Counted from the stretch's first letter, positions 12,001-27,000 are shown. The stretch: DNA of 64,000 bases from Sipunculus nudus (GCA_026874595.1 CM049313.1:62312659-62376658), one strand, 5' to 3'. Notes: a model not told the origin generated them from the letters alone. Made by a program: numbers and translations.

Positions 12001-15000
12001 CTGTTTTGGTGATAATCAAGTACTAAATATATGACTGCCAAAACTGTACTTTGTTGCACTTGAAAATGTAAATCCTAATGCTATGGCTTTTGATAATATT
12101 ATTAATTCTGCCAAATTATTATGATTATATGTGGAATTATTTTAAGCATGTGTACTGGTAGTTCTCTTTCTCTTAGTTCTAAATGCATGTGATGTTGCTT
12201 GTGAACCTACAATGATTATAAATGCAGCCTTGCATGATGATTACGATACAGGTCTAAAACAAGGCCTACAGGCCTAATGCTAACCTGTGCAATGGGATAT
12301 ACATCAGGTATAATGCTTCCATTCTGGACCATTACAAGTACATGTGTGACATGTATATGTACAATGCAAGCATAGAACATTTTGTACCTAAGTCATTAGT
12401 GCTTGCACCAATTACACACACGTCATTGCTGAAATACTGGCATAGGTGCATACAACAGAAAAATGAATGTAAGTGACACCACCAAACTCGTTATGAAAAG
12501 CCACTGAAGATTTATAGACATTAACAATTTCATGCTTTAAACCACTCTTCGGCTATGTGAACAGATCAATGAAACAACTAGATACAGGTAGTCGAAAGGG
12601 ACTACATTTATCCCTAGAAATTAGAGTAATACCAGTGAAGTGAGGCATGGATTGAGTGGTAAGGGGAAATAGAGTGAGATGGATTTCTGCCATGTAAACA
12701 TGATTGTAGGTAGCACCACCTGAGGCCAATACTGCAAATCACCCCTGAACAAGAGACCCATGGGTCATATTGCTCAGCTGGATTTTGGAAAATAATAGTA
12801 ACTGCAAAGTATTTTTATTTCTTTTGGTTTTCCATGTATATTATCATTTGAAAAGCTATGAGATAATGACCCTGTTAAAATGAAACTGTAAATTATAGAA
12901 TAATGGATATGAGCTAAACCATTTAGTGATGCACCAAGGAAAAAAATGGGCCTATGGTATACGTAAGTGTTTTATAAAAGTAACATTTCATAAACAAATA
13001 ATGTGTGAAGGTAATTAAGTTTTCAAAAGTCAAATATATGGCCATATGAGTTAAAAATTAATCCTACAAAGTTTGACCAAAATTCCTAATTTTAATACTA
13101 AGTTAACAGTGTTATTCACACCTAGGCCCTGCCAACTTTAAGAGATATGAATGAAATGCTACAAAGTATTGATAGCTTCTTAAATCTTGTCAGGAAGCAC
13201 TTACAATAGATCCTAATATTTTATCACATTTGAATATTAGATTGAATTCCTGAACTTTTTCTTAAAAAACAAGGCCTAAAGGCCTAATGCGAACCTGTGC
13301 AAGATTACACCAGGTATAATGCTTCAATGCTGTACCATTACTTTTCAAGAACATGTGTAACATGTATGTGAACAATGCAAGTACTAAACACTTAGAACAA
13401 GAAACAATTAAACAAACATCACTGCTGCAATTCTGGCATGAGTGCACACAAAACAAAAACTAGAATATGGATAGTCAACAAGTGACTACGTCTATCCACC
13501 AAAGTGAATTGAGGCATGGATTGAGTGGCAAGGGGAAATAGAGTGAGGTGTGTTGCATAATAGCCTGGATGTCTGCAGCCGAAATGTGTATGTAGGTTGC
13601 GCCACCTACCACAAAATCCCGAAAGCTGTCCAAGATGTATAAAAATGCAAAATTTTAGGCAGATAAGTCAAACTACTACTGAGATATGAGTGATTTTAGC
13701 CCATGGCACAAGAACAGACAGACGCTGTGCAAAAATGGTGGCAATTTGGTCCACCAGTTTTGCGTATGACCACCAGTTTTGCGTATGATAAAGAGCTATG
13801 TGAGCAAAATTTTTGCCAAATCGGTCAAATGGTTTCTGAGATTTGAGCTTGGATGTCTGCAGCATAAATTTGAATGTAGGTGGCGCCACATTTCATAAAA
13901 CAAGAAAGTTGTCAAGAATGTATAAACCTGCAAAATTTCAGGTGGATAAGTCAAACCACTGCCGAGATATGAGTAATTTTATCCCAAGGCCGATGAACAG
14001 ATGGACGCTGTGCAAAAATGGTTGCAGGTGGCGCCACCAGTCTTGTAAACTATAAAGCTACCCGATATGTATGAACATACCCAATTTTAGGCTGATGTAT
14101 CAAATTCCTCTGTAGAAATAAGCAGGTGCATACACTGCAAAAGTCAATGTAGGTGGCACCACCTGTCTTGTAAATGAGAATACCATCAAAGAAGCGTAGA
14201 CAGGTATAAGTCCAATACATCAAACTTCCCAAGAGTTTGATGCACTGGGCTGACAAGGCTTAGGTGAGTAAGGCATTTGCCCCCGAGTGACCTGTGACAA
14301 ATTGCTGCCTCAAGCTACTGAGTGAACTCTGGACCTGCACCTGGCTAGACTGAGTGAACTTTTGACCTGTACCAGGCTGCACTGAGTGAACTCTTGATCT
14401 GTTGCATAATCTGACACAGTTGGCAGTCTGCCAAAGCTATAAATAGATTCAGGCTGAACTTAGGTGCTAAATATGATGCAGTGAGCAGTCTGCCAAAGCT
14501 ATAAATAGAATGCAGCTACCACCCTGAGTGAACTCTTGATCTATACCTGGCTGCACTTCTTCCAATCCTGGCACTGTGCCAAAACTATTTATAGAGCTGA
14601 CATCATCTTGGCTAATGGCCAACATCAAGGCACTGGCATGTGTCAATGGTAAACCAAGTGCTGCCATCTGTACACAAAAGTGGTCCCTACTTGAAATAAC
14701 TTTGAAATTTATTTTCCTTATACAAAATGCTTTTCAGCTGACTTTTTATAAAAAAAGAAATCAGGAATATATGTAAAATTATTACGGATGCATACTGCAT
14801 CTGTAATTAAAATACAGATATATATCATTGATGGCAAATTCTTTAATTAAGTTGAGTATGGATACCAATAATTATAACCCATGTACAGTTGTCTTTATAA
14901 AGCAACAGAGAGCTGAATATCCATGATTGTAACATTGCATGGTATGATGAATAACTTATATCATAAATCTAAATTTTTTAAAAGCTTTTAAAAAAACATT

Positions 15001-18000
15001 TTTGTCAATATTAACCAAATATAACCTGAAATCTAAATGTCTAGTGGCATGATGTAATAGATGCTGATAAACTGGTGCCAGGCTAGATGTAACAGCATCA
15101 CACAGCTAACATATATGGTAAAATGACTCAATTCAATCTCCATAGTTCAGCCAAAAATCATTCATGTGGAACCATTAATGACAATTATTATAAGAATTAT
15201 TGTAGGGATTATTCTTGTAAAATATTTAACAAACTGGCTTCAGTGGCATCAGTCGAAAAACGTTTCGCAAGTTTATAACTCATATAGGAAGATACAGCAA
15301 ACTGGCTAAGTTCAGCTTCCCGTAACTCAGCCAAAAAGCACTGAACCCAAATCATTTGAACAACCTTGAATTATCAACATCTGAGGATAATTAATGTGTG
15401 AGATTTAAGAATTTGGCCCAGTGGTTTTTGAGAAGAAGATCTTTGTAGCCACTGAGCTAAAATGGGCTGTTATGGCATATGACTAAATTCAGCTTCCCAT
15501 AACTTAGCCAAAAGTCACTGAAAAGAGACCATTTGAACAAACTTCAGAAAGCACTACCCTAGGATCATTTCTGTGTGATATTAAACATTTTGGCCATATC
15601 ATTTCAGAGAAGAAGTTTTTTGTAGCCCTCAGTGTGATACAGGCACTAATGACCCTGTACAAAAAAGGCCGATGCAGGTGGCGCCACCAATATCTCAATT
15701 TAAGATATGACGTATGTGACCAACATTGGCATAAAATTTGGTGATGATAGCTCCAGCCGTTTCTGAGATTTAAATTTTAAAATTTTTTTTTGCACAGTTA
15801 ACATAGTTCAACCTCCTGTAACTCGGCCAAAAATCTCCAAACTGGAACCATTCGAACAAACTTGAGAAGGATTGTTCCAGGGATCATTTCTGTGAAATAT
15901 TGGACAATTTGGCTGGACAGTTTCGGAGAAGAAGATTTTTAAAGCTTTTTTAGCTTTTTCCCTATAAAATCTGAGAAAATGCAGTTAGAAAAAAAATAAA
16001 CAAAATCCGATATAGTTTTTTGGATGACTGATTATTTGCAAAAAAATTTGGTGATGATAGCTCCTGCCACTTTGAGATAGCTATGGTTAACGTACAGACG
16101 ACGCACGACGCCGCACCAAGCGTCACAGGCATAAGCTCACAGGTTCGCTAAAAATCAAAATTGTCCAAGTCTCAACAAAAAGAACTTATTTAACATTAAA
16201 ATTATAGGATTCATCTTGTTTATTAGTCCTGTGTATTGAAGGGGTGGGTGGGGGGAGTATTCTCTGTTGTTACTGCTCGTTGCTGAAAAAAATTTTAATT
16301 AAAAGATTCATCTAGTGCATAGTACAGGTCTGTCAACAGAATGGGGTGGGGGGGGGGGGGGGGGGGGGAGAGAAAAAGGCTCCCTGTGGAATCAACTGCA
16401 GACAGCCTGATCAAGCTCAACTCAGTGAAGAGAGGGCTTGATCTAGTGATGGGATTTCAGAACAACAGCCTGGGGAGCAAAGAGAGCTGCACTGAATAAC
16501 CTAAAGTGACCAATGTGGACTGCTTGACAATGTAAGGGAATACAACAATGGGCCTCCAAAAAATTCAATAACTAGCTAATTTTGCAGCTTTTATTTTCAA
16601 ATTTCATATTTTAACAGATTAAATCCTTACATGATGTGAAAATTAAATCCACAGTACTTACAGGAAAAACGTGCCGTGGCCAAAGTTGGACAAACTTTAA
16701 GGTACCAATTTTTTAATTTTGCTAATATTTTAAAAAAACTTAGATTTTGATCTAATTTTGGGTTTAAAATTTAATTTTGATTAAATAAAGTTATAATACA
16801 GGATAAAAGTCCTTAGCTTTTACAAGTTTTGTGTTCTAAGTGATCATATATCATTCCTGATTTTTTACAGAATGCATTATGTTTGAGCCCATAACTTTTT
16901 AAAATTATATAATACAGACCTTATTTTTGGCATGTACATAGGAACTATATAGAGGAATATTTATGGTAAATAAGAGGAAAAACAGATGAGTGGTTTGGAT
17001 ATTAGGCAGTCCTGAAGTGTAAAAATAGGTTTTTTATAAAAACAAGTCCTACGCCCTAATGTGAACCTGTGCATATGGATATACACCAGGTATAACACTT
17101 CAATGCTGAACCACTACTTTTCATATATATGAACAATGCAAGTACTAAACATTTTGAACAAGAAACAATACACAAACATCATTGCTGAAATTTTGGCATG
17201 GGTGTTCACAACACAAAAATTGTTGTAGGTGGCACCACCAGTCTTGTATACAACAAAGCTATTTGACATGGATAAATATGCCCAATTTCAGGCTGATATA
17301 TCAAATTCCTCCGTAGAATTAAGCAGGCACATACACTTTGCAAAAGTCATTGTAGATGGCGACACCTGTCTTGTGAATGAGAAAGCCATTAAAGACACAT
17401 AGACAGGTCAGAATATCAGGCCTTGAGTCTGACGCACTGGGCTGAACAGGCTTAGGTGAGAAAGGCTGTTGCCCCGAGTGTACTGTGACAAACTACTGGC
17501 TCAGGCTACTGCACTGAGTGAACTCTTGACCTGCACCTGGCTATACTGAGTGAACTTTTGACCTGTACTTGGCTGAACTGAATGAACATGAGGTGATCAC
17601 ATGATACTCATGAGGTGATCACATGCTACCCATGAAATGATCACATGCTGCCCATGAGGTGATCACATGCCTTGTGCTTGGCTGCACTGACTGAACTCTT
17701 GGTCTAAATCTGGCTGCACTGAATGAACTCTTGATCTGTTGCCAAATCTGAAACAGTTGGCAGTTTCTCAACCTATTCAAGAAACAGACACAATCTTGGC
17801 CTGTTATGTAACTCTGCTAAAATTTATCCAACACAAACTATTTGAACAAACTTGAGAAGGCTCGCCTCTGGGATCATTTCTGTAAAATATTGAACAATTT
17901 GGCTGGACTCTTTACAAGAAGAAGTTTTTATCAGCTTTTTCCCTGTAAATTCTAAGTAAATGCAGATAGCAAAAATAAGCTGAATCCATCAACATTTGAT

Positions 18001-21000
18001 ATGTGACTGATAATTGCATAAAATTAGGGGATGGTAGCTCCTGCTATTACTGAGAAATTATTTATAGTGTACAGATGATATGTAATATCATAAATCTACA
18101 TTTTTTAAAAGCTTTTAAAAAACATTCTTGTCAATATTTTCCATAGATATTCTGAAATCTAAATGTCTAGAGGCATGATGTAATGGATGCTGATAAACTG
18201 GTGCTAGGCTAGATGTATCTGCTTCACACAGCTAACATATATGGTAAAATGACTCAATTCAATCTTTATAATTCAGCCAAAATTCATTTTTTGGAACCAT
18301 AAAAGCCAATTATTATTAGAATGATTAAGGGAATTATTCTTGCAAAATATTAAACAAACTGGCCTCAGTATCATCAGTCGAAAAACGTTTTGTAGGTTTA
18401 TAACTCATATGGGAAAATACAGCAAAATGGCAAAGTTCAGCTTCCCATAACTCAGCCAAAAATCATTGAACCAAAACCATTTGAACAAACTTGAATGATC
18501 AACTTCTAAGGATAATTAATGTGTGAGATTTAAGAATTTGGCCCAGTGGTTTTTTAGAAGATTTTTGTAGCCACTTAGCTAACATGGGCTGTCACGGCAT
18601 ATGACTAAATTCAGCTTCCCATAACTCAGCCAAAAGTCACTGAACTGAGACCATTTGAACAAACTTGAATTATCAACATCTAAGGATAATTAACGTGTGA
18701 GATTTAAGAATTTGGCCCAGTGGTTTTTGAGAAGAAGATTTTTGTAGCCACTTAGCTAAAATGGGCTGTTATGGCATATGACTTAATTCAGCTTACCATA
18801 ACTTAGCCAAAAGTCACTGAACTGAGACCATTTGAACAAACTTCAGAAAGCACTACCCTAGGATCATTTCTGTGCGATATTAAACAATTTGGCCATTTTG
18901 TTTCAGAGAAGAAGTTATTTACTTGACAACTTTCCAAAATGTATGAACTTGCCAAATTTCCAAACGATACCTTGACCCACTCCTCAGAAATAGGCAATTT
19001 TCACCCAAAGTACATGTACAGATGGAGGCCACTGGAAGACTATTTCAGATGGTGCCACCAATCTTGAACCCAACATGGAGGAGTCAGTTTATGGATATAT
19101 ACAATTTCAGGCAAATACAGCAAATCGCTCCTGAGATAAGAGCATTCATTTATTAAACCAAAACAGAAAGGTAAGTGGTATCTAAGATCTATAGATATGC
19201 ACAATTACGTGCCAATACTGCGAATAACTCCTGTGAAAAAGCATTAATTAATACTTAATGAAAGGTAAGTGGCTCCACTTGTCTGCTTTGCGAGAAAATT
19301 TTCCAAGAAGGATGAACATGCCGAATTTCAGAGCAGTACCTTGACTCACTCCTAAGATATGAGCAATTTTCACCCAAAGCACATGTAAGAATAGAAGCCA
19401 CAGAAAAACTATTGTAGATTGCAACACCAGTCTTAAGTAGAAAAAGGAGGAGTCCAAGATCTAGATATATATACAATCTCAGGCCAATACTGAAAAGCAC
19501 TCCTGAGAAAAGGGCATTAATTTATTATATGAAAACTAGAAGCTAGGTGGCCCTATCTATCTGGTTTACATGACAACTTTTCAAGATGGATGAACACACC
19601 AAATTTCAGAACAATACCTTGACCCACTCCTAAGAAATGGGCAAATTTCACCCAAAGTACATGTACAGGTGGATGCAATAGGTAAACTATTGCAGATGGC
19701 GCCACCAGTCTTGGACCCAACATGGAGGAGTCCAAGATCTATGGATATATACAATTTCAGGCAAATACTGCAAATCACTTCTGAGAAAAGGGCACTTATT
19801 TATTTAACAAAAACAAAGGTAGGTGGCGCCACCTGTCTGGTTTATGAGAAAACTTTCCAAAATGAATGAACATGCCAAATTTAAGAGCCTATAATTTCCA
19901 TTTGTTTTGTTGTGCAATCCAGTGACAAATTATTTGGCATCATAAAGATTCTAAGATTAATAAATATAGCAGTTCGATATTTTAATTATATTGCAGAAAC
20001 GAAGATTGTCTGACATCCAGGATAGGCAGGTGTGTGATAATAGAAGAGCCAAGGATTTCTCTTTTTTTTCCATCACTGCTCATTAATTTTAAACTTCTAA
20101 TGACTGTTTGTGTCAGATATCAATAAAAAATGACTATTTGTGTTGGACCACGGGAGTCTCATTAAAAAGCCAAGAGACAGTGCAATCTGTCCTCAGCTTG
20201 TTCATATCCATGGATCAGGGGCAGTAATTTTTATTGTCAGAGTTTTTTTATTGAACATTCTGTGTAAACCCAAGGCTGTAAACAACATTTTATTCAAGTT
20301 TTATTTAACACTGGTCTTCCTTGCCTGCACAGACGGACTTACTGGTGAACAATTACATGCGATTTAACTGCAAATATGCAGCGTAGTTATCCAGCAGGGA
20401 TAGTAAACCACAGGGAGAGAGCACAGAAGCCAGGGCTAAAGCGGAAAAAACTTCTGTCGTTCTTTGACAGGTCCAACAGTTTCGAAATGTGCCTTGTTAA
20501 CGGAAAGCCAGTGGATGACTGACCATCGCTTAAGCTCAGATGACTTATAGTCAGCTGTGCAAACCAACCATGCTTGCCTCAATCAGTTCTGGATATATAT
20601 CAAAGCCACATTCAATATTTAACCAGAATACGGGTAGTCGACAAGCAACTATGTGTATCCGCCTAAATCAGAGTGGAACGGGTGAAGTGAGGCATGGATT
20701 GAGTGGCAAGGGAAAATTGAGTGTTGCATATTAGCATGGATGTCTGCAGCCAAATTGTGTAAGTAGGTTGCCCCCCATACCACAAAATCCAGAAAGCCGT
20801 CCAAGTTGTATACATATGCAAAATTTAAGGCAGATAAGTCAAACCACTACATGTATATGAGTGATTTTAGGCCGTGGCAGACAAACAGATGGACGCTGAG
20901 CAAAAATGGTTGCAGGTGGCGCCACCAGTTTTGCGTATGATGAAGAGCTATGTGAGATCTATATACATGCAAAATTTTGGCCCAATCGGTCAAACGGTTC

Positions 21001-24000
21001 CCGAGATATGAGCTTGGATGTCTGCAGTGTAAACATGAATGTAGGTGGCGCCACCTGTCATAAAATCAGAAAAGCTATCCAGGATGTTTACGCATGCCGA
21101 ATTTCAGGTGAATTAGTCTAGTCACTGCAGAGATGAGTGATTTTAACCCAAGGCAGACGAACAGATGGACACTGTGCAAACATGGTTGCAGGTGGCGCCA
21201 CCATTTTTTGTGTATGTTATAAAGCTCTCCAAGGGCTATATTTGTGCAAAAAAATTTTCCTGATCGGTCAAACTGTTCCCGAGATATGAGCTTGGATGTC
21301 TGCAGCGTAAACGTGAATGTAGGTGGCGCCACCTTTCATAAAATCAGAAAAGCTATCCAGGATGTGTACGCATGCCGAATTTCAGGTGAATTAGTCAAGT
21401 CACTGCAGAGATATGAGTGATTTTAACCCAAGGCAGACGAACAGATGGACACTGTGCAAACATGGTTGCAGGTGGTGCCACCATTTTTTGTGTATGTTAT
21501 AAAGCTCTCCAAGGGCTACATTTGTGCAAAAAAATTTTCCTGATCGGTCAAACGGTTCCCGAGATATGAGCTTGGATGTCTGCAGCATAAACGTGAATAT
21601 AGGTGGCGCCACCTGTCATAAAATCAGAAAAGCTATCCAGGATGTATACGCATGCCGAATTTCAGGTGAATTAGTCAAGTCACTGCAGAGATATGAGTGA
21701 TTTTAACCCAAGGCAGACGAACAGATGGACACTGTGCAAACATGGTTGCAGGTGGTGCCACCATTTTTGTGTATGTTATAAAGTTCTCCAAGGGCTACAT
21801 TTGTGCAAAAAAATTTTCCTGATCGGTCAAACGGTTACCGAGATATGAGCTTGGATGTCTGCAGCGTAAACGTGAATGTAGGTGGCGCCACCTGTCATAA
21901 AATCAGAAAAGCTATCCAGGATGTATACGCATGCTGAATTTCAGGTGAATTAGTCAAGTCACTGCAGAGATATGAGTGATTTTAACCCAAGGCAGACGAA
22001 CAGATGGACACTGTGCAAACATGGTTGCAGGTGGCGCCACCATTTTTTGTGTATGTTATAAAGCTCTCCAAGGGCTACATTTGTGCAAAAAAATTTTCCT
22101 GATCGGTCAAACGGTTCCCGAGATATGAGCTTGGATGTCTGCAGCTTAAACGTGAATGTAGGTGGCGCGACCTGTCATAAAATCAGAAAAGCTATTCAGG
22201 ATGTTTACGCATGCCGAATTTCAGGTGAATTAGTCTAGTCACTGCAGAGATATGAGTGATTTTAACCCAAGGCAGACAAACAGATGGACACTGTGCAAAC
22301 ATGGTTGCAGGTGGCGCCACCATTTTTGTGTATGTTATAAAGCTCTCCAAGAGCTACATTTGTGTAAAAAATTTCCTGATGGGTCAAACGGTTCCCGAGA
22401 TATGTGGGTTTATGTGTGGAACCAGACCTACAAAAGGACGCAGAGCGCAGAGGAAAGGTCAGAGGTCTAAACAAAATCGGGGCGCAGCAGTTCACATGTG
22501 ACCCGAACATAATCCCGTGTTTCGTAAAATTCCGCCCAGCGGTTACGGAGGAGTTCTCCGGACACCTACGCGGCGGCGGGGGCGGCGTGCAGCTGAAAAC
22601 ATAGTATCCGCAAAACTCTGTTTTGGCGGATACAATTAACTCTTTCCTGCTTCAAAATATATTTCTCATTATAGTACAAATTCAACCACCTCATGCCAAC
22701 ACAAATCCTTCTATCATGTTGGTATACAGTTATACAAGCAGGCAAACAATGGTCTGCTACTCCAATTCATTGACCTAATATCATGTTTCTTAGGACATTT
22801 GCCTACGACCTACCAGAATGTTACATTAGAAGATTCTAAGCCCAATAGAAACAATTTGTGCCCGGTCTTGTTGTTCAAAATTAGGTTTTTGGCCCATAGG
22901 TGCAAAATATAGCTCATCATGACCTAATCTCAGGTTTCCAAGGAGATTTGCCCAGGACTTCCAAAAATGTTATGTTGGAAGATTCTAGGCCTAATGGATC
23001 CAATTTGAGCTCCGTTTGATCTGAAATTCTGCTTTTTTTACCCATAGGTTGCACAATATAGGTCAACATGACCTAATTTCAGGTTTCCCAGGAGATTTGC
23101 GGAGAACCTTTCTGGATGTTGCATTAGAGGATTCTAGGTCTCATGGATACAATTTGTCTGACAGTCTGTGTGCTCAAAATCATGTTTCTGACTGGTATGG
23201 AGCAAAATATAGGTCACTAAGACCTAATTTCAGGTTTCCAAGGAGATTTGCTCTGAACCTCTCTGGATGCTGCATTTGAAGATTCTAGGCCTAACAAATA
23301 CTACATCTGAAATTCAGGGCGCTAATATGATATCATTTTCCTATAGGTCGCAGAATATAGTGACCTATTTTCATGTTACCACAGACAGTCCCCAGGGAAC
23401 TAACACAATGTTAAATAAGAAGATTCTAGGCCTTATGGATACAATTTGTGCCCTGGCTGACTGTCTGGGTGGTAGGTCACAGTATATAGGTCACCATGCC
23501 CTTATTTTAGGTTTCAAAGTTAATTTGCTTAGGACCCCCCTGGACGTACAGTTAGAAGTTTCTAGGTCTAACTGTTATGATTTGTACCCAGTTAATGGCA
23601 GGTAGGCCAGAAAACTGACTAAGGGTGATCCCTATAGCCCAGATGATGTACTTTCAGCTGAGCTAAATATACAGATGGCACCACTAGTCTTCAGGAAAAT
23701 TATGAATCTCTCCATGACCAATATGCATGGAAAGAATCATGGCAATCAATTGCATAACCTTATCAGATTCTGGAGCTTTTGTATCAAATTTTTAACTAGA
23801 ATACTGGTAGTTGACAAGCAACTACGTGTATCTGCCAAAATCAGAGGACCGGTGAAGTGAGGCATGGATTGAGTGGCAAGGGGAAATAGAGTTACATGTG
23901 TTACATATTAGTATGGATCTCTGCCACATAAACATGATTGAAGGTGGCGCCACCTGTTATTTGAACAAGAAACTATCCAAGATGTATACACATGCAAAAT

Positions 24001-27000
24001 TTTATGTGGAAAAGTCAAACGACTGCAGAGATATGAGTGATTTTATCCCACAGCAGACAAACAGATGGACGCAATGCAAAAATGGCTGCATGTGGCGCCA
24101 CCATTTTTGTGTATGTTATAAAGATATCCAAGGGCTGCATTTGTGTAATTTTTTTTTTCATGATTGGTCAAACGAGTCCGGAGATATAAGCATTAATGTC
24201 TGCAGCGTGAACGTGAATGTAGGTGGCACCACCTGTTATAAAATCAAGAAAGCTATGCGGGATGTATACGCATGCCGAATTTCAGGTAAATTGGTCGAAT
24301 CACTGCAGAGATATGAGTGATTTAACCCAAGGCAGACAAACAGATGGACGCAATGCAAAAATGGCTGCAGGTGGTGCCACCATTTTTGTGTATGTTATAA
24401 AGCTATCCTAGGGTTACATTTGTGTAAATTTTTTTTCATGATTGGTCCAATGAGTCCGGAGATATAAGCATTAATGTCTGCAGCATGAACGTGAATGTAG
24501 GTGGCGCCAACTGTTATAAAATCAAGAAAGCTATCTAGAATGTATAAGCATGCCGAATTTCAGGTGAATTAGTCAAACCTCTGCAGAGATATGAGTGATT
24601 TTAACCTAAGGCAGACAAACAGATGGACGCTGTGCAAAAATGGCTCCAGGTGGCACCACCATTTTTGTGTATGTTATAGAGCTATCCAAGGGCTATATTT
24701 GTGTAAAACTTTTTACCTGATCGGTCAAACGGTTCATGAGATATGAGCTTGGATGTCTGCAGCGTTAACGTGAATGTAGGTGGCCCCACCTGTCATAAAA
24801 TCAAGAAAGCTATCTAGGATGTATATGCATGCCGAATTTCAGGTGAATTAGTCAAACCACTGCAGAGATATGAGTTTAACCCTACGCAGATGAACAGATG
24901 GACACTATGCACACATGGTTGCAGGTGGCGCCTCCTTTTTTTGTGTATGTTATAAAGCTATCCAAGGGCTACATTTGTGTAAAAAATTTTTCCTGATCGG
25001 TCAATTGGTTCCCGAGATATGTGGGTTTATGTGTGGAAACAGACGCTCAAATGGACGCTGGGCAGAGAGGAAAGGTCAGAGGTCAAGGTCACTTGGTTAG
25101 GCACCAGTTCATATGTGACCCGATAATTTGTGTAAGTTTCGGAAAAATCCGTCCAGTAGTCTCAGAGGAGTTCTCTGGTAACGAACGTGGCGGCAGCGGC
25201 GGAACCCGGTCAAAAACATAGTATCCGCAAAACTTCATTTTGGCAGATACAATTATTCTGGGGGTATTCATGAGCCAAAAAGCTAAGAGGATATAGGGTG
25301 CAGTGACCTAATTTCAGGTTTCAAAGGACACTTTTTATGAACAAGCAAGGTCCTTCAGTTAAAAGTTTCTAGGTCCAGGAGGTACGATGTGTGCCCTGTT
25401 AACAGACAACTAGACAGCCGGACTGACGACGGACAAAGAGTGATTGCTATAGCTCAGATGACTTTTCATATGATTCTGATCATAGAAGTATCTATATTTC
25501 CAATAATTCCAAAGTTGCCCTGCAAGGGCTTCATTTTTTTCATTTGCAACTCAAATGTGTAAAATAAAATGTTATTCCATGGGCTGACAGATGAAACTCT
25601 GTGCCAGTCCTTATCACTAAAGCCATGTAAAGTCAGTATGGTGAATCCCTGATATTTACATATTAGGGCATCGCAAGGCTCTGAGGAACTGATGATTCCC
25701 TCTCATTTGCATATCAGGATATCATGCTTTATGTAAATGACACCTCTGCTATGAGAAAGCCAACAGGTGTCCCACAGGCAATCAAAAATACCTATGTGCT
25801 TTGTGAAATCATTTGCAGTGTATTCAGGTAGTCGATACATGGACCTTCATGTCCTATGATATATCTCTGCTGGACAGAGTTTAAGGAAATAAGTTTTAAC
25901 CATTGCATCAACTGGGCCAGTCTATTTAGAAAGTGCCATTAACAGACCACTGACCATTACTATTCCATCTTACCTCATATTGAGACAGAAGCAGACACAT
26001 GTCCATATCACTGTTACGGCTACCAAAGCCGTTCATTGAAGACCCAATTATATGCAGGACAGAGTCTGTGAAAGGAAGTATAAAACGTTAAAGGATACCT
26101 GAAGAAAAAGTTTCTTTTGTTTCAGACACTTAAGCTAACTTTTTGTTTCATCACTCTCCCTAGGTGTAATTCATATTTAAATATGTGGTACTACAAATAT
26201 TAATTCTGCAATCTCTGAATCTTTCATTTATCATAGATTTTTAAAGGTGGAAGTAATTAGAATCAGAAAGGTCCTAAATTAGGGCCCAGATAAGCACAAA
26301 TTACAAGATATCTAAACAGTGAACATATTCAGCTAGAGACCATCATATTAGCCACAAAGTACCATCCAAACACAGCTGAACTCTTCAAAATCAAACTATG
26401 TTGAAAACTATTAAAGAGAATATATTAAAAATTAACACCTACATCTTGAGTGAACAAAATAAATTATAACACCAGAATCGAAATAAAACTTAAATTGTGT
26501 AAATATGTTTTATACTCCCTTCTCACTGGTTTCATTGGATGGCATTTCTTGAGTCAGTGACATTAAATTTAACATAACTTGTGCTACATGCTGTAACATA
26601 TTTTCAGGGCTTTACTAATTATAACATTCACCGTTTGACTCACCTGGGTAAGCACCTGTTATAACAAAAGACAATGCATTCTTCAAGGCAAGTTTCTTGT
26701 CAAGCTCCTCTTGAGTTTGTCTCTCATTCTGCCAGCATTCCAATATAAACTCAGATGCCTAAATAATATAAGATACACAGATATGATAATCAAACTATTT
26801 AGATCAGTAATATTCAATTATTAGGAATAAATCTGATTTTGGCATGATGCAATTATTCTGAATTTAGATATACCAATAGCATCTCCTGTAATTCATGTCT
26901 GCAGTGCATATGCATGTATTAATCTTAAAGCATCTGTAGTTAATTTTACACATCTTACAGCATTTGCCATTTTACAGTATCAGCTCTGTTCATATCTTCT

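Larger units (their letters stand above)
13269..16154 (+). mobile_element. F3 element, candidate full copy with F2 material inside
   Basis: Starts with AAGGCCTAAAGGCCTAATG then GCGAACCTGTG; ends with CACAGGTTCGC (the exact inverse) and TAAAAA at 16138-16154, preceded by the small GACGC...GCGTC hairpin. Within it are an F2 5' part (13459 on, two 280-base F2 units), a minisatellite (14300-14560) and a tandem array (15130-15960). Pairing these two ends as one element is inference. Confidence 0.55.
11853..25973 (-). other. TENT2 intron 4 (14.1 kb), nested repeat cluster
   Basis: Almost wholly repeats: F1 5' ends (11902, 12752), F3 5' ends (12259, 13269, 17041), an F3 3' end (16150), F2 parts (12576, 13459), two full F2 elements (20621-22636 and 23794-25253), F1 cores (22780-23665 and 25254-25470) and several minisatellites. 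19860-20500 and 25470-25973 contain nothing I recognise. Confidence 0.85.

Noticed and set aside
20906-25271. Many ORFs of 60-140 codons on both strands with similar sequence
   Set aside because: They are the 279-base F2 unit read in frames that happen to stay open; they break at different places in each unit.
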